From the NCBI RefSeq assembly GCF_005145045.1, contig NZ_CP039691.1, positions 2,368,001 through 2,432,000 of the forward strand: a stretch of DNA of 64,000 nt. Reading direction: 5' to 3'. A model generated the notes under the pieces. The model ran no database searches and was not told the origin of the DNA. It saw only the letters and a program-made list of their open reading frames with translations. Positions 52,243 to 61,670 of the stretch are shown here, in pieces. The stretch's first letter is position 1; the number at the start of each line of letters is the position of its first letter. The DNA is from Agrobacterium larrymoorei (lineage in GTDB: Bacteria > Pseudomonadota > Alphaproteobacteria > Rhizobiales > Rhizobiaceae). The position numbers and the translations under genes were made by a program.

Positions 52243-53139
52243 ATGCCATATCGCTTTTTGCTTCTTTCCACCGCCCTCCCCGCCCTCATCGCATTTTCGG
52301 CAACCGCTTCGGCAGCCGAGTTGAAGGCGGTCGCATCCTTCACCGTGCTGGCCGATGTGGTGAAGCAGGTGGGCGGCAAGCATGTCAGCGTGTCCAGCCT
52401 GGTGAAACCCGATGGCGATCCGCACGAATTCGAGCCCTCGCCTGCCGATGCAAAAAGTCTGAAGGCGGCGGACGTGGTTTTCGTCAGCGGGCTTGGCCTT
52501 GAAGGCTGGATGGACCGCCTGATTTCCGCTTCCGGTTACAAGGGTACTCCCGTTACCGTTTCGGATGGCATCAAGACGCGCGAGATGGACGAAGACGGCA
52601 AGACCATCACTGACCCGCATGTGTGGAACAGCCCGCTCAACGTGAAGATTTGGGTAGAAAATATCGAGACGACACTCGCCGCTGCCGACCCGGCGGATAA
52701 GGACGAGTTCAAGGCCAATGCGACCGCTTACCTGAAGAAGCTGGACGAGCTGGACCGGTATGCCCACACGAAATTCGACCCGATCCCTGACGACCGCCGC
52801 AAGATCCTCACCAGCCACGATGCCTTCGGCTATTTCGGACGCGAATACAATGTGAAGTTCCTGTCGCCACTCGGCGTCTCGACGGAGACGGAAGCTTCAG
52901 CAGGCGATGTGGCAAAGCTGATCGAGCAGATCAAGGCCGAACATGTGAAGACTTATTTCTTCGAAAACTCCAACGACCCACGCTTGGTGAAACAGGTCGC
53001 CAAGGCAACCGGCGCTGAACCGGGTGGCGAGCTTTATGTGGAATCACTCTCCAAGGCCAAGGGCCCGGCTGCTACCTATGAGAAGATGTTCCGCTACAAT
53101 GTGGATCAGATCGCGGCGGCTATTAGCAAGTCGAGTTGA
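52243..53139 (+). CDS. Periplasmic metal-binding protein (ZnuA/TroA-like)
   Basis: 298 residues. Sec signal MPYRFLLLSTALPALIAFSATASAAE. Metal-site histidines are in DGDPHEFEPSPAD (first), DPHVWNSPLN (second) and TSHDAFGYFGREY (third), with the fourth ligand probably an Asp/Glu near the end (FENSNDPRLVKQ). There is no long His-rich loop of the ZnuA type, so it is closer to TroA/MntC or AztC. AGGAGA precedes ATG 52243. Last gene of the importer operon, 75 bases before the insertion sequence. Confidence 0.93.
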   Translation: MPYRFLLLSTALPALIAFSATASAAELKAVASFTVLADVVKQVGGKHVSVSSLVKPDGDPHEFEPSPADAKSLKAADVVFVSGLGLEGWMDRLISASGYKGTPVTVSDGIKTREMDEDGKTITDPHVWNSPLNVKIWVENIETTLAAADPADKDEFKANATAYLKKLDELDRYAHTKFDPIPDDRRKILTSHDAFGYFGREYNVKFLSPLGVSTETEASAGDVAKLIEQIKAEHVKTYFFENSNDPRLVKQVAKATGAEPGGELYVESLSKAKGPAATYEKMFRYNVDQIAAAISKSS

Positions 53140-53200
53140 GGGATTTTGGCGGACATTCATCCTAGGGCCCCTTGGGTTAAGCCAATAACCCACTGCCGTC

Positions 53201-53214
53201 ATCCTCGGGCTTGA
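53201..53214. repeat. Left half of a palindromic repeat split by the IS
   Basis: atcctcgggcttga continues, beyond the IS, as gggcttgtcccgaggat (54461-54477). Rejoined, it would read as a 9-bp stem atcctcggg / cccgaggat with a five-base cttg(a/t) loop. The duplicated bases gggcttg(a/t) lie at 53207-53214 and 54461-54468. Confidence 0.7.
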
Positions 53215-54460
53215 CCCACTACTGTCCGGTTTAAATTTCAGTCCCACATCAGCACCATCTGGTTTGGGGATTTGGACGGTTGTGTGGGTGGTTTAAGGAG
53301 TTGGTCGGATCGCCTTTTGTGCATGAGGTTGAGGCGTACGAGGCGGGTGAAGGTGAGCGGTTGCGTGATGGCGCTCTGGCAGGCCTGCGCCATGCGCAGC
53401 ACAAGATAGGCGATGAGGGCGACATAGGTCTGGATGCGCACGGCGTTTTCGGATGCTCCGAAGAAATGGCGTATCCTGAGGTTCTGCTTGACCCGCTGTT
53501 TGTAAAGCTCGGCAATCTCTTCGGCTGGCGCATCCAGATCGTTGGTGACGAGCCGGATGGTCCTGCCCGTGTCGATCCGCACCGCGATCTCGCGCAACGG
53601 TTCGGAAAAGGGATTGCGTCTCGAGCGCGCCATGCGTTGTGCCAACAGCCCGATCCTGTCGCACAGGATGTGATCGCTCTCGCTTGGAGGCTGTTCGGTG
53701 GCGGCCTGAAGATGCGTGTTGGTCTTAAGCCGTGTGACGAAGCGGCAGCCTGCCCGGTCCAGCGCTGCCCACCACGCGAAATCATAGTAAGCCAGATCAA
53801 AGACATAGGTCATGCCGGGTTCGATCGGCATGGCCTTTGCGGGCACGATGTCGTTGGTTCTCTGGCCTGTCATGGTCATCGCCATGGGGATGTCGCCATT
53901 CGGATCGTAGGCGACATGCAGCTTGGCGGCTCTGCGCCCGCTGACCATATCGGCCCAACCATTGCTCATGGAGGAGACGGCGACGCGGGTGGCGTCGAGC
54001 AGGCGCACCGCATCGCGGATATGGCGACGGGTTCTTCGGCTGGCGGCAGCCGCCATATGGGAAAACAGATCGGCAAAGACGTCCGCAGGCCTTGTGGCAT
54101 TGGCATCGGCAAGGGTGGAGCGCGCCACGCCGTGGGCACCCAGATGATAAAGCTGGTTGCGGTGGCTCGACAGCCCTGCCTCGATCTCGCGCAGGCTTTG
54201 CGCGCCGGAAAGTTGAGCAAACAGAAGCGCCAGCAACTGGTCCTTCATCGAAAACCGCCGAACCCTGTGATCGCCCTTGTACTTATCCACAAGCCCTTCG
54301 AAGACCTGCCAGGGAACATGCTTCTGTATTTGATGAAAAACGCTATTCTGGTGGCGCATGACGTTGATCTCCTGTTCGTGTCCAGATCGCCGCGAAACGT
54401 CTGAAACCGAGTAGAATCAATGTCATGCGCCTTGTCCAGAAATTTAAACCGGACAGCAGT
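53215..54460. mobile_element. IS4-like insertion sequence, about 1.25 kb
   Basis: The ends match as inverted repeats: ctgtccggtttaaatttc at 53222-53239 and its exact complement at 54439-54456. The match extends outward with one mismatch (cccactA / cccactG). Eight-base near-identical direct copies gggcttg(a/t) flank it and are the probable target duplication. It carries one transposase gene on the minus strand. The exact boundaries are uncertain by about three bases. Confidence 0.85.
53238..54359 (-). CDS. IS4-family transposase, probably inactive by internal deletion
   Basis: 373 residues. The DUF4372-like N-terminus (VFHQIQKHVPWQVFEGLVDKY) is followed by an RNase H-like DDE domain with the first Asp in RLLDATRV and the second in YVFDLAYYDFAWW. 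The region that should hold the Y-R-E-K motif reads ELYKQRVKQNLRIRHFF. In relatives I remember, a segment like WQIELFFKW stands between KQR and the following KQNL. About ten residues including the catalytic Glu therefore seem to be missing, in frame. If so, the protein cannot transpose by itself. Confidence 0.82.
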   Translation of the reverse strand: MRHQNSVFHQIQKHVPWQVFEGLVDKYKGDHRVRRFSMKDQLLALLFAQLSGAQSLREIEAGLSSHRNQLYHLGAHGVARSTLADANATRPADVFADLFSHMAAAASRRTRRHIRDAVRLLDATRVAVSSMSNGWADMVSGRRAAKLHVAYDPNGDIPMAMTMTGQRTNDIVPAKAMPIEPGMTYVFDLAYYDFAWWAALDRAGCRFVTRLKTNTHLQAATEQPPSESDHILCDRIGLLAQRMARSRRNPFSEPLREIAVRIDTGRTIRLVTNDLDAPAEEIAELYKQRVKQNLRIRHFFGASENAVRIQTYVALIAYLVLRMAQACQSAITQPLTFTRLVRLNLMHKRRSDQLLKPPTQPSKSPNQMVLMWD

Positions 54461-54509
54461 GGGCTTGTCCCGAGGATCTGCTACGTCCCATCCGCAGAAG
54501 CGTGATTAG

Positions 54510-54532
54510 ATCCTAGGGACAAGCCCTAGGAT
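54510..54532. repeat. Palindromic repeat beside the IS
   Basis: atcctaggg-acaag-ccctaggat, a perfect 9-bp stem with a 5-base loop, of the same geometry as the split palindrome at 53201/54461. The two stems stand about 32 bases apart and are probably the two halves of one composite intergenic repeat. Confidence 0.75.
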
Positions 54533-54617
54533 GACGGCGGTGGTTTTGGCGCTGTTGCAACCCCACTGCATGAAGATGCAAATGACATCCAGACGAATTC
54601 AGGATGTGCGCCAATCC

Positions 54618-54926
54618 TCAAACCGCCATATCAAACACAAGTATACCCGCAAGCCCGCCATCGGTCAGCCCGATCAGCCTATCGCCAACCTCTACATGCT
54701 GGGGGTGGACGAGATATTCGTCGCGGGCTTCGAGGCTATCGAAGTTGACGATGAAGCCGTCCAGGAAGCCGCCGTTCAGGCCTTCCGGCGAGACGTTCTG
54801 GCCGTATTTGATATCCGTGATACCGGGGATTACGTCTTTGAGCGCGGCAATCGCTTCGTAGATCGCCGTTTTTTCGGATGGGGTGGTAGCGGATTTGAAC
54901 CGCAGGAAAACGCAGTGCTGTATCAT
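54618..54926 (-). CDS. Dabb-domain stress-responsive protein
   Basis: 102 residues from ATG 54926 (GAGGGA 6 bases ahead). It is a single alpha-beta barrel-type Dabb domain: MIQHCVFLRFKSATTPSEK, then DIKYGQNVSPEGLNGGFLDGFIVNFDSLEARDEYLVHPQH, with the conserved His in HPQH. Small dimeric proteins of this family are stress-induced in plants and bacteria, usually with unknown substrate. It is the last gene before the palindromic repeat and IS on the left side. Confidence 0.85.
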   Translation of the reverse strand: MIQHCVFLRFKSATTPSEKTAIYEAIAALKDVIPGITDIKYGQNVSPEGLNGGFLDGFIVNFDSLEARDEYLVHPQHVEVGDRLIGLTDGGLAGILVFDMAV

Positions 54927-55104
54927 TGAGTGTCCCTCTTCTGCTATTTCCGAACATAGGTTACGAGACCCGCCAAACAAGACCCGCCCCGGTTGAGCGG
55001 TAAACGGTGCCGTCGCCCCACCACGCCCATCATCTAACTAAGCAAGCGCCGATCCGTTCTTCACGGTTCGGAATCGTTCCGTTCGCGAATAGACCGCGGT
55101 TTCA

Positions 55105-55545
55105 TTACCGCCGTTTGAAGGGCTCCATGCCGCGGCGGGCCAGTTCATCGGCGCGCTCGTTTTCCGGGTGCCCGGCATGGCCCTTGACCCAGTGCAACGT
55201 CACCTTGTGGCGCTCACGCGCGGTTTCGAGCGCCTGCCAGAGCTCCACATTCTTGACCGGCTTGTTATCCGCGGTCTTCCAGCCTTTTTTCTTCCAGCCG
55301 AAAATCCACTTGGTAATGCCATCCTTGACGTAGGCGCTGTCCGTATAAAGATCGACCTCGCAGGGAGCCTTCAGCGCATTGAGCGCAGAGATTGCGGCCA
55401 GCAGTTCCATGCGGTTATTCGTGGTTTCCGCCTCGCCGCCGCACAATTCCTTCTCCACGTCGCCATAACGAAGAACGGCGCCCCAGCCGCCCGGCCCCGG
55501 ATTTCCAGAGCAGGCACCATCGGTGTAAATTTCGACGTGCTTCAT
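55105..55545 (-). CDS. rnhA: Ribonuclease HI
   Basis: 146 residues. It cleaves the RNA strand of RNA-DNA hybrids in the cytoplasm. The four catalytic acids are in place: Asp in [17 protein letters not shown], Glu in NNRMELLAA, Asp in [10 protein letters not shown], and a further Asp in [10 protein letters not shown]. The start overlaps the thrB stop by one base (TAATG), so it is translated with thrB. Order ispH-thrB-rnhA is common in Rhizobiales. Confidence 0.96.
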   Translation of the reverse strand: MKHVEIYTDGACSGNPGPGGWGAVLRYGDVEKELCGGEAETTNNRMELLAAISALNALKAPCEVDLYTDSAYVKDGITKWIFGWKKKGWKTADNKPVKNVELWQALETARERHKVTLHWVKGHAGHPENERADELARRGMEPFKRR

Positions 55546-56510
55546 TATTCCGCCAATCCATATTCGGCAACATGGCTGATGGAGCGGTGGAAGCGCAGCT
55601 TGCGCAGATATTCGAGCGGGTCCTTCTTCACCACAAGCGCGCCTTCCGGCGTCGTCAGCCAGTCGTAGAGACGCGTCAGGAAGAAGCGCAGGGCCGAGCC
55701 GCGCGCCAGAAGCGGCAGGGCATCAAGCTCCGCATCGCTCATGGGTCGCACGGATTGATAGCCTTCCAGCAGCGCCTTGCCCTTGGTCACGTTATAAGCG
55801 CCGTCCTTCTCGAAGCACCAGGCGTTGAGGCAGATGGACACGTCATAGGCCAGCAGGTCATTGCAGGCGAAGTAGAAATCGATCAGGCCAGAAAGCTCAT
55901 CGCCGAGGAAGAAGACATTGTCCTGAAACAGATCCGCGTGGATGACACCAGCCGGAAGGTCCTTCGGCCAATGGGCCGCGAGATAATCGATCTCCGGGCG
56001 AATTTCTTCCCGAAGCCCGGCTTCAACCTCATCGGCGCGGGCTTCCGCCTTGTCCCACAGCACCTTCCAGCCTTCGACGGAAAGCGCATTCGGGCGCTCT
56101 ATCTCGAAACCTTCGCCAGCCAGATGCAGCGCCGCCAGCGCCTTGCCCACTTCGCGGCAATGGCGCGCCTCCGGCTTGCGCAGCCACATGCCTTCAAGGA
56201 AGGAAATCAGCGCCGCAGGGCGACCGGACAATTCGCCCAGCAACTCGCCATCCTGGCGCGGCAAAGGCAGTGGGCAGGAAAGCCCCTTGGCGGCCAGATG
56301 CTGCATCAGGCCAAGAAAGAACGGCAGGTCCGATTTCTCCACGCGCTTTTCGTACAGCGTCAGGATCAGCGGGTCGCTGGTCGTATGCAGCAGGAAATTG
56401 GAGTTTTCGACACCTTCGGCAATGCCCTTATAGGAGGTCAATTCGCCAACGTCGTACTGACCGAGAAACTGTCTCAGGTCATCTTCTGTGATGTCCGTGT
56501 AAACTGCCAA
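55545..56510 (-). CDS. thrB: Homoserine kinase (APH-fold type)
   Basis: 321 residues. It phosphorylates homoserine to O-phosphohomoserine, the substrate of ThrC (40334-41731). It is the aminoglycoside-phosphotransferase-fold form of homoserine kinase: nucleotide-binding [10 protein letters not shown], and the catalytic loop [14 protein letters not shown] with [13 protein letters not shown]. Text such as [19 protein letters not shown] at the N-terminus is typical of the thrB family. It lies 33 bases downstream of ispH and overlaps rnhA by one base. Confidence 0.94.
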   Translation of the reverse strand: MAVYTDITEDDLRQFLGQYDVGELTSYKGIAEGVENSNFLLHTTSDPLILTLYEKRVEKSDLPFFLGLMQHLAAKGLSCPLPLPRQDGELLGELSGRPAALISFLEGMWLRKPEARHCREVGKALAALHLAGEGFEIERPNALSVEGWKVLWDKAEARADEVEAGLREEIRPEIDYLAAHWPKDLPAGVIHADLFQDNVFFLGDELSGLIDFYFACNDLLAYDVSICLNAWCFEKDGAYNVTKGKALLEGYQSVRPMSDAELDALPLLARGSALRFFLTRLYDWLTTPEGALVVKKDPLEYLRKLRFHRSISHVAEYGLAE

Positions 56511-56543
56511 TGGATATCTCTTGAACGAAAAGGTTTGCGTAAA

Positions 56544-57590
56544 TCAGCTGTTCAGCACAGCTTTCGGCGGAAGTGCATCGCGGGCGCTGCCATTGACGAA
56601 TGCCATGTCTTCCGTGGTGAGTTCAATATTGCGAAGCTCACGATTCACCAGAAAATGCTCGGTTTCTTCAACGGTCACGGCCAGATCGAGCGTGGTCTCG
56701 AAACGCTCCTTGAAGGCCTGAATGATCTCATCGACGATGACCTCCGGCGCGGATGCTCCTGCGGAGAGGCCGACCGTGCGCACATCGCCGATCTCGCTCC
56801 AATCGATTTCGGCTGCGCGCTGCACCAGCACGGAGCGCTTGGCGCCAGCGCGAAGCGCCACTTCGACCAGCCGTTTGGAGTTGGAAGAGTTCGGCGCGCC
56901 GACGACGATGAACAGATCACAACCGGGGGCGGCCTGTTTGACGGCATCCTGACGGTTGGTCGTGGCATAACAGATGCTGTCTGCCGCAGGTGATTGCATG
57001 GCGGGAAAACGTTCCTGCAACTTGGCGATCACGCCAGCCGTGTCGTCCACGGAAAGGGTGGTCTGGGTGACGAAGCCGAGATTTTCCGTATCGAGCGGCT
57101 GATAGCGTTCGGCATCTTCCACCGTCTCGACCAGAGAGACGGTGCCTTCGGGGAGCTGACCCATGGTGCCGATAACTTCGGGGTGACCGGCATGGCCGAT
57201 GAGGACGACGTGGCGACCGAGGCGCTGGTGGCGCATGGCCTGCTTGTGCACTTTGGAAACCAGCGGGCAAGTCGCATCCAGATAGAACAGGTTTCGCGCC
57301 TGCGCATCTTCCGGCACGGACTTGGGCACACCGTGAGCGGAAAAGACGACCGGCTGCTGGCGATGTTCCGCCGGGATTTCGTTCAGCTCTTCAACGAAAA
57401 TCGCGCCCTTGGCTTCCAGACCTTCCACCACATAGCGATTATGGACGATCTCGTGGCGCACATAGACCGGTGCGCCATAGGCCTTCAGCGCCAGAACCAC
57501 GATCTGAATGGCACGGTCGACACCGGCGCAAAAGCCGCGCGGGCCGCAAAGGCGGATCGTGAGGGGCGGTTTGGAAACGGCGATATTCAT
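56544..57590 (-). CDS. ispH: 4-Hydroxy-3-methylbut-2-enyl diphosphate reductase
   Basis: 348 residues. Last enzyme of the MEP isoprenoid pathway, making IPP and DMAPP with a 4Fe-4S cluster. The three cluster cysteines are in [23 protein letters not shown] and [11 protein letters not shown]. His ligands for diphosphate are in VRHEIVHN and IGHAGHPEV. No strong ribosome site was resolved beyond GGAATG. The oxidase accessory gene surf1 lies 121 bases upstream, so ispH probably starts a separate transcript. Confidence 0.96.
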   Translation of the reverse strand: MNIAVSKPPLTIRLCGPRGFCAGVDRAIQIVVLALKAYGAPVYVRHEIVHNRYVVEGLEAKGAIFVEELNEIPAEHRQQPVVFSAHGVPKSVPEDAQARNLFYLDATCPLVSKVHKQAMRHQRLGRHVVLIGHAGHPEVIGTMGQLPEGTVSLVETVEDAERYQPLDTENLGFVTQTTLSVDDTAGVIAKLQERFPAMQSPAADSICYATTNRQDAVKQAAPGCDLFIVVGAPNSSNSKRLVEVALRAGAKRSVLVQRAAEIDWSEIGDVRTVGLSAGASAPEVIVDEIIQAFKERFETTLDLAVTVEETEHFLVNRELRNIELTTEDMAFVNGSARDALPPKAVLNS

Positions 57591-57711
57591 TCCTGCTCCT
57601 TTTGCCTCCCCTTCGCTGGCGTCGGCATGGCCGAAATTATCCGGCCCGTCGCTATTGCTGATTTGCGGTCTTGTTGTGGCCTGCGATGTCTCGCCGAGCC
57701 ACGTTCAAGGT

Positions 57712-58464
57712 CTACTCTTTCGAGCCTCTTATGTCCCGGACATAGGCAAAACCGGCCACGAACACAAGGGCGGCAGCCAGTCCGTACCACGTAATCGCAT
57801 ATTGCAGATGATTATTCGGCAGGTCGATGATGGTAACGCCGCCCTTCGGCCAGCCACCGGGATTGGGCGCGGCATTCGCATCCACGAAAAACGGAACGAG
57901 ACCCGCGCGTGCGACACCGGCACTATCGGCCATGGCGCGGATGTCTTTCCAATAGAAGATGTTTTTGCCGATATCGTTATCGGGCAGCATCATGGAGGGT
58001 TTTGCCGCAAGCTGCGCGCGGGCAAGCCCTTCGATTGTGACACGGCCTGTCACCTGCCCCTGTTCACGCTTTACCGCATCTTTCATCTCATAGGGCACGA
58101 AGCCGCGATTGACGAAGATTTCGCGACCGTCATCCAGCTTCAGCGGCGTGTAGATGTAATAGCCCGTCTGCCCCTCATGGGTGGCGAAGAAGTGGCGCTC
58201 ATGTGCGTGATCGAAGGTGCCGGACAGGCGCACCGTGCGGTATTCGATATCGCCGCCCGACGCCAAAATCCTCTCGATTTCGGCAAGTTCCACCGGCGCT
58301 GAATGAACGCGCAGCTGGATATCGCTGAGTAGAGCCTCTTTCCAGTAAAGCCGCCGCACCTGCCATGTGCCGAGCGACAGAAGAATGACAAGGGCCAGCA
58401 GCACCAGCGGCCCCGCGAACCACAGGCGGCGCTGCGAGGGTTTTATGGCGCTCAGCTCAGCCAT
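57712..58464 (-). CDS. surf1: SURF1-family cytochrome oxidase assembly protein
   Basis: 250 residues from ATG 58464 (AGGATCG 5 bases ahead). Two membrane helices, at the ends (about 18-38 and 220-242), frame a periplasmic domain with the SURF1 text GTWQVRRLYWKEALL, GYYIYTPLKLDDGREIFVNRGFVP, and the C-terminal NNHLQYAITWYGLAAAL. It helps insert heme a into the oxidase. Its start overlaps the DUF983 stop by eight bases. Last gene of the cta operon in this window. Confidence 0.92.
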   Translation of the reverse strand: MAELSAIKPSQRRLWFAGPLVLLALVILLSLGTWQVRRLYWKEALLSDIQLRVHSAPVELAEIERILASGGDIEYRTVRLSGTFDHAHERHFFATHEGQTGYYIYTPLKLDDGREIFVNRGFVPYEMKDAVKREQGQVTGRVTIEGLARAQLAAKPSMMLPDNDIGKNIFYWKDIRAMADSAGVARAGLVPFFVDANAAPNPGGWPKGGVTIIDLPNNHLQYAITWYGLAAALVFVAGFAYVRDIRGSKE

Positions 58465-58840
58465 GATCGATCCTGCCTTCACTTGCATTATTGCGATATT
58501 GCAGCGCCACCATGATGCCCTTCAATTTGCGCAGAAGGACCAGCGAAACGATAACGGCAAGCGGCAGCCAGATCAGCGCATGCAGCCATACCGGTGGCGC
58601 AAAGAGCGAATCGAACCAGAGCGCCAGCCCCATGATGAGGAAACCGACGATCAGCATGACGAAGACGGCAGGCCCATCGCCCGCATCCGCGAAAGAATAA
58701 TCCAGCCCGCAGGCACTGCAGCTCGGCTTGATCTTCAGAAATCCATCGAAAAGTTTTCCCCTGCCGCAACGCGGGCAGCAACCCTGCAATCCGACCTTGA
58801 TTGGATCGACAGGCGGGAAATCACCAATATTCTGCGTCAT
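58457..58840 (-). CDS. DUF983 protein of the cta cluster
   Basis: 127 residues from ATG 58840 (GGAGGAG 3 bases ahead). Two CxxC pairs (GCCPRCGRGKLFDG and SCSACGLDY) suggest a zinc ribbon. Two hydrophobic helices follow (AVFVMLIVGFLIMGLALWF and LHALIWLPLAVIVSLVLL). DUF983 genes are regular members of alphaproteobacterial oxidase operons between ctaE and surf1; the molecular role is not established. Membrane-anchored zinc-ribbon protein is the safest description. Confidence 0.88.
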   Translation of the reverse strand: MTQNIGDFPPVDPIKVGLQGCCPRCGRGKLFDGFLKIKPSCSACGLDYSFADAGDGPAVFVMLIVGFLIMGLALWFDSLFAPPVWLHALIWLPLAVIVSLVLLRKLKGIMVALQYRNNASEGRIDHG

Positions 58841-58907
58841 GGCTCCTCCGGTCGCAGAAACGCAAAGGGCGGCTGGATGCCGCCCCTCACCACAATACAC
58901 GCTGGCT

Positions 58908-59783
58908 TCAATGTGCCAGAGGTGCGCCCCAGCCGCCCCAGACATAGATGGCGAAGAAGAGGAACAGCCAGACCACGTCCACGAAGTGCCAGTACCAGGC
59001 AGCAGCTTCGAAACCGAAATGGTGCTTTGGCGTGAAGCCGCCGGAGATGGCGCGGAACAGGCAGACGAGCAGGAATATGGTGCCGACGAAAACGTGGAAA
59101 CCGTGGAAGCCGGTGGCCATGAAGAAGGTGGCGCCATAGATGGAATTCTTGAAATCGAACGGCGCGTGCATGTATTCATAAGCCTGCACGGCGGAGAAGA
59201 GCACGCCGAGTGCAACGGTGAGCGCCAGGCCGGAAATCATGCCCTTACGGTCATTGTGCAGCAGCGCATGGTGCGCCCAGGTTACGCAGGTGCCGGACAA
59301 AAGCAGGATAACGGTGTTATAGAGCGGCAGATGCCAGGGATCGATGACCTCGATACCCTTTGGCGGCCATTGACCGCCGGTGAATTCCAGACGGGACGCC
59401 TGAATGGCCTCGTGCGGATAAAGGCTGGCATCGAAATAGGCCCAGAACCATGCCACGAAGAACATGACTTCCGAGGCGATGAACATGATCATGCCATAGC
59501 GCAGATGTAGGGATACGACCGGCGTGTGGTTGCCCTCATCGCCTTCCTTGATCGTATCCGCCCACCAGGCGTACATGGTGTAGAGAACGATGGCGAGGCC
59601 GATATAGAACAGCCATGGATTGGCGAGTTCGTGCCCGAACAGCTTGAACGAACCGCCATTCAGGTAGCGCATGTAACAGATGCCACCGAAGGTCAGAACG
59701 AAAGCGCCGATCGATGCCAGAAGCGGCCACGGGCTGGGGCTTATGATATGGTAGTCGTGATTTTTCTGATGCGTATCTGCCAT
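58908..59783 (-). CDS. ctaE: Cytochrome c oxidase subunit III
   Basis: 291 residues with seven membrane helices. Start MADTHQKNHDYHIISPSPWPLL is the alphaproteobacterial CtaE N-terminus. WGDTIKE-like (WADTIKEGDEGNHTPVV), EVMFFVAWFWAYF and the C-terminal YWHFVDVVWLFLF motifs are the usual subunit III marks. It stabilises the aa3 oxidase. It follows ctaG after 109 bases and precedes DUF983 by 67 bases. Confidence 0.97.
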   Translation of the reverse strand: MADTHQKNHDYHIISPSPWPLLASIGAFVLTFGGICYMRYLNGGSFKLFGHELANPWLFYIGLAIVLYTMYAWWADTIKEGDEGNHTPVVSLHLRYGMIMFIASEVMFFVAWFWAYFDASLYPHEAIQASRLEFTGGQWPPKGIEVIDPWHLPLYNTVILLLSGTCVTWAHHALLHNDRKGMISGLALTVALGVLFSAVQAYEYMHAPFDFKNSIYGATFFMATGFHGFHVFVGTIFLLVCLFRAISGGFTPKHHFGFEAAAWYWHFVDVVWLFLFFAIYVWGGWGAPLAH

Positions 59784-59892
59784 GTGAACAATCCCCGAAG
59801 GCTCTTCCCTATCTCACTAAACTCGTTCCTCGACTTTTGGTCGCTGAACCGTTCATTCCGCGGCGGGTCGATTGAGACCGCGCCTCCCTCTC

Positions 59893-60498
59893 TCACAGTT
59901 TAGTTTCGTCACGTTCAGTCTTTACCGGCAAGGACGCAACCGGTTTTTCCGTCTTGGACGGGTAAAATGTATAGGACAGTGTCAAAGTATGAATGTTCTT
60001 CGTTTCCCGAGCCTTTACGATTTCGGGATCGATGAAGAAAACCACCGGCATTTCAAGCGTTTCGCCCGGCTGCAAGGTGGTTTCCGTAAAGCAGAAACAT
60101 TGCACCTTGTTGAAATAGGCACCCGCCTCCATCGGCGTGACGTTGAAGACGGCGGTACCGGTGGTCGCCACCGGCGAGCGGTTCGTCGCCTTGAAGGTTA
60201 CCTGTATCGTCTCGCCGATTCGCGGCTCGACCTGTCTGTCGACAGGGCGGAAATCCCAGTTGAGGCCATTCGAGGTGTTGGAGTCGAACGTCACCTTCAT
60301 CGTCTTGTCGAGAATGACATCGGAATACTGCTCGACGCGCTGCGTGGTGCCGTTATAGCCGGTGACCTGGCAGAAGAGGCGGTAAAGCGGGACGGAGGCA
60401 TAGGCCATTCCGACCATGCCGCAGACGAAGACAAGGCACAGGACGAGGATCGAGCCGTTACTCGTCTTCTTCACCGTTTTTGTTTCACTCGCTCCCAT
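59893..60498 (-). CDS. ctaG: Cytochrome c oxidase assembly protein CtaG/Cox11
   Basis: 201 residues. One N-terminal membrane helix ([34 protein letters not shown]) anchors a periplasmic immunoglobulin-like domain. The copper-binding CFCF motif is in [16 protein letters not shown]. It delivers Cu(I) to CuB of subunit I. The upstream 43-residue ORF (60532-60663) and ctaB lie in the same transcript. TGTCCTCCTCT-type text on the plus strand shows a GGAGGA ribosome site before the start. Confidence 0.96.
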   Translation of the reverse strand: MGASETKTVKKTSNGSILVLCLVFVCGMVGMAYASVPLYRLFCQVTGYNGTTQRVEQYSDVILDKTMKVTFDSNTSNGLNWDFRPVDRQVEPRIGETIQVTFKATNRSPVATTGTAVFNVTPMEAGAYFNKVQCFCFTETTLQPGETLEMPVVFFIDPEIVKARETKNIHTLTLSYTFYPSKTEKPVASLPVKTERDETKL

Positions 60499-60531
60499 CG
60501 TGTCCTCCTCTCCACGGTCTCAAACTATCGG

Positions 60532-60663
60532 TCAGTGACCGCCGATCTTGATGATGGTGATGACGTAGAACAGCACCACCAGCGCCGCCAACACTACGCC
60601 AAGCGCAATGTTGCGCCCGCGTCTCGATCTCTTCTGCGCCTCGTTCAGCTTCACCGTTTCCAT
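60532..60663 (-). CDS. 43-residue CoxF-like membrane protein
   Basis: Frame from ATG 60663 to TGA 60532: a basic N-terminus [18 protein letters not shown] then one helix (IALGVVLAALVVLFYVITIIKIG). Its ATG overlaps the ctaB stop by one base (TGATG). A small membrane protein in this slot is regular in alphaproteobacterial cta operons and is sometimes called CoxF. It may be an oxidase subunit or assembly factor. The identification rests on position and shape. Confidence 0.8.
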   Translation of the reverse strand: METVKLNEAQKRSRRGRNIALGVVLAALVVLFYVITIIKIGGH

Positions 60664-61616
60664 CAGGCAATTCCTCCGAAAAGCGTCACGAAGGACGGCA
60701 CGAGATGATCCGCCAGCAGGCCCGAGAAGATCGCAAAAAGATAGAAGACGGAATAGGCGAACATCTTCTTGGCAGGCACCATCTTCTCGTCGCCATCCGG
60801 CATGCGGCGCACGGAGATGGAACAGATGACGAAAATTGCGCTGAGAACGGCGGCAAAGATGCCATAGCCAAGCCCGGCAAGGCCGGTGAAATATGGCGCG
60901 ACTGCCACGGCCATGGTCAACACGGCATAGACGATCATCTGGTTCTTGGTAGAGCGTTCGCCCGCAACATTCGGCATCATCGGAATGCCGACGGAGCCGT
61001 AATCGCGCATCTTGAACAGCGCCAGCGCCCAGAAATGCGCGGGCGTCCAGAGGAAGATGATCAGAAACAGGATGGTGCTGTCGATGGAAACGTTACCCGT
61101 GACGCAGGCCCAGCCCAGCATGGGCGGGAATGCACCGGCAGCACCACCAATGACGATGTTCTGCGGCGTGGAGCGCTTGAGCCACATCGTATAGACGACG
61201 GCATAGAAGAAGATGGTGAAGGCGAGCAGACCGGCTGCGAACCAGTTGACCGCAAGACCGAGAATGACGACGGAAAAGACCGACAGCGTAAGGCCAAAGG
61301 CCAGCGCTTCGCCCGGCGTCACACGGCCCGATGGGATCGGGCGTTTTGCAGTGCGGGTCATCACCGCATCGATATCTGCGTCATACCACATGTTCAGCGC
61401 GCCGGATGCACCCGCACCGACGGCGATACAGAGGATGGCGATGGCGCCGAGAACGGGGTTGATCGAACCCGGCGCGAGGATGAGCCCGGCAAAAGCCGTG
61501 AAGACCACCAGCGACATGACGCGCGGCTTCAACAGCTCGAAATAATCGCGCGCGCCAGCTTCGGAAAGCGAAGTCGGTTCAATGGCAAGCGTGTCGCGAT
61601 TGTCGATAACGGTCAT
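60663..61616 (-). CDS. ctaB: Protoheme IX farnesyltransferase (heme O synthase)
   Basis: 317 residues, UbiA-family polytopic enzyme with about nine helices. It attaches a farnesyl group to heme b to make heme O, the precursor of heme a. The Asp-rich motif [21 protein letters not shown] is near residue 76, and a second one is in [10 protein letters not shown]. It lies 118 bases after ctaD; a large hairpin in this gap may separate expression levels. Confidence 0.96.
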   Translation of the reverse strand: MTVIDNRDTLAIEPTSLSEAGARDYFELLKPRVMSLVVFTAFAGLILAPGSINPVLGAIAILCIAVGAGASGALNMWYDADIDAVMTRTAKRPIPSGRVTPGEALAFGLTLSVFSVVILGLAVNWFAAGLLAFTIFFYAVVYTMWLKRSTPQNIVIGGAAGAFPPMLGWACVTGNVSIDSTILFLIIFLWTPAHFWALALFKMRDYGSVGIPMMPNVAGERSTKNQMIVYAVLTMAVAVAPYFTGLAGLGYGIFAAVLSAIFVICSISVRRMPDGDEKMVPAKKMFAYSVFYLFAIFSGLLADHLVPSFVTLFGGIA

Positions 61617-61670
61617 TATTTCCTGCTTTCACAGAAGACGCCACGCTCCGGGGCGGCGCCTTCTTTCATC

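Noticed and set aside
53280..54404. 374-codon plus-strand frame within the IS
   Set aside because: Antisense to the transposase gene; no similarity to any second IS protein.
55392..56993. 533-codon plus-strand frame opposite rnhA, thrB and ispH
   Set aside because: It spans three real genes on the other strand and has no coherent domain.
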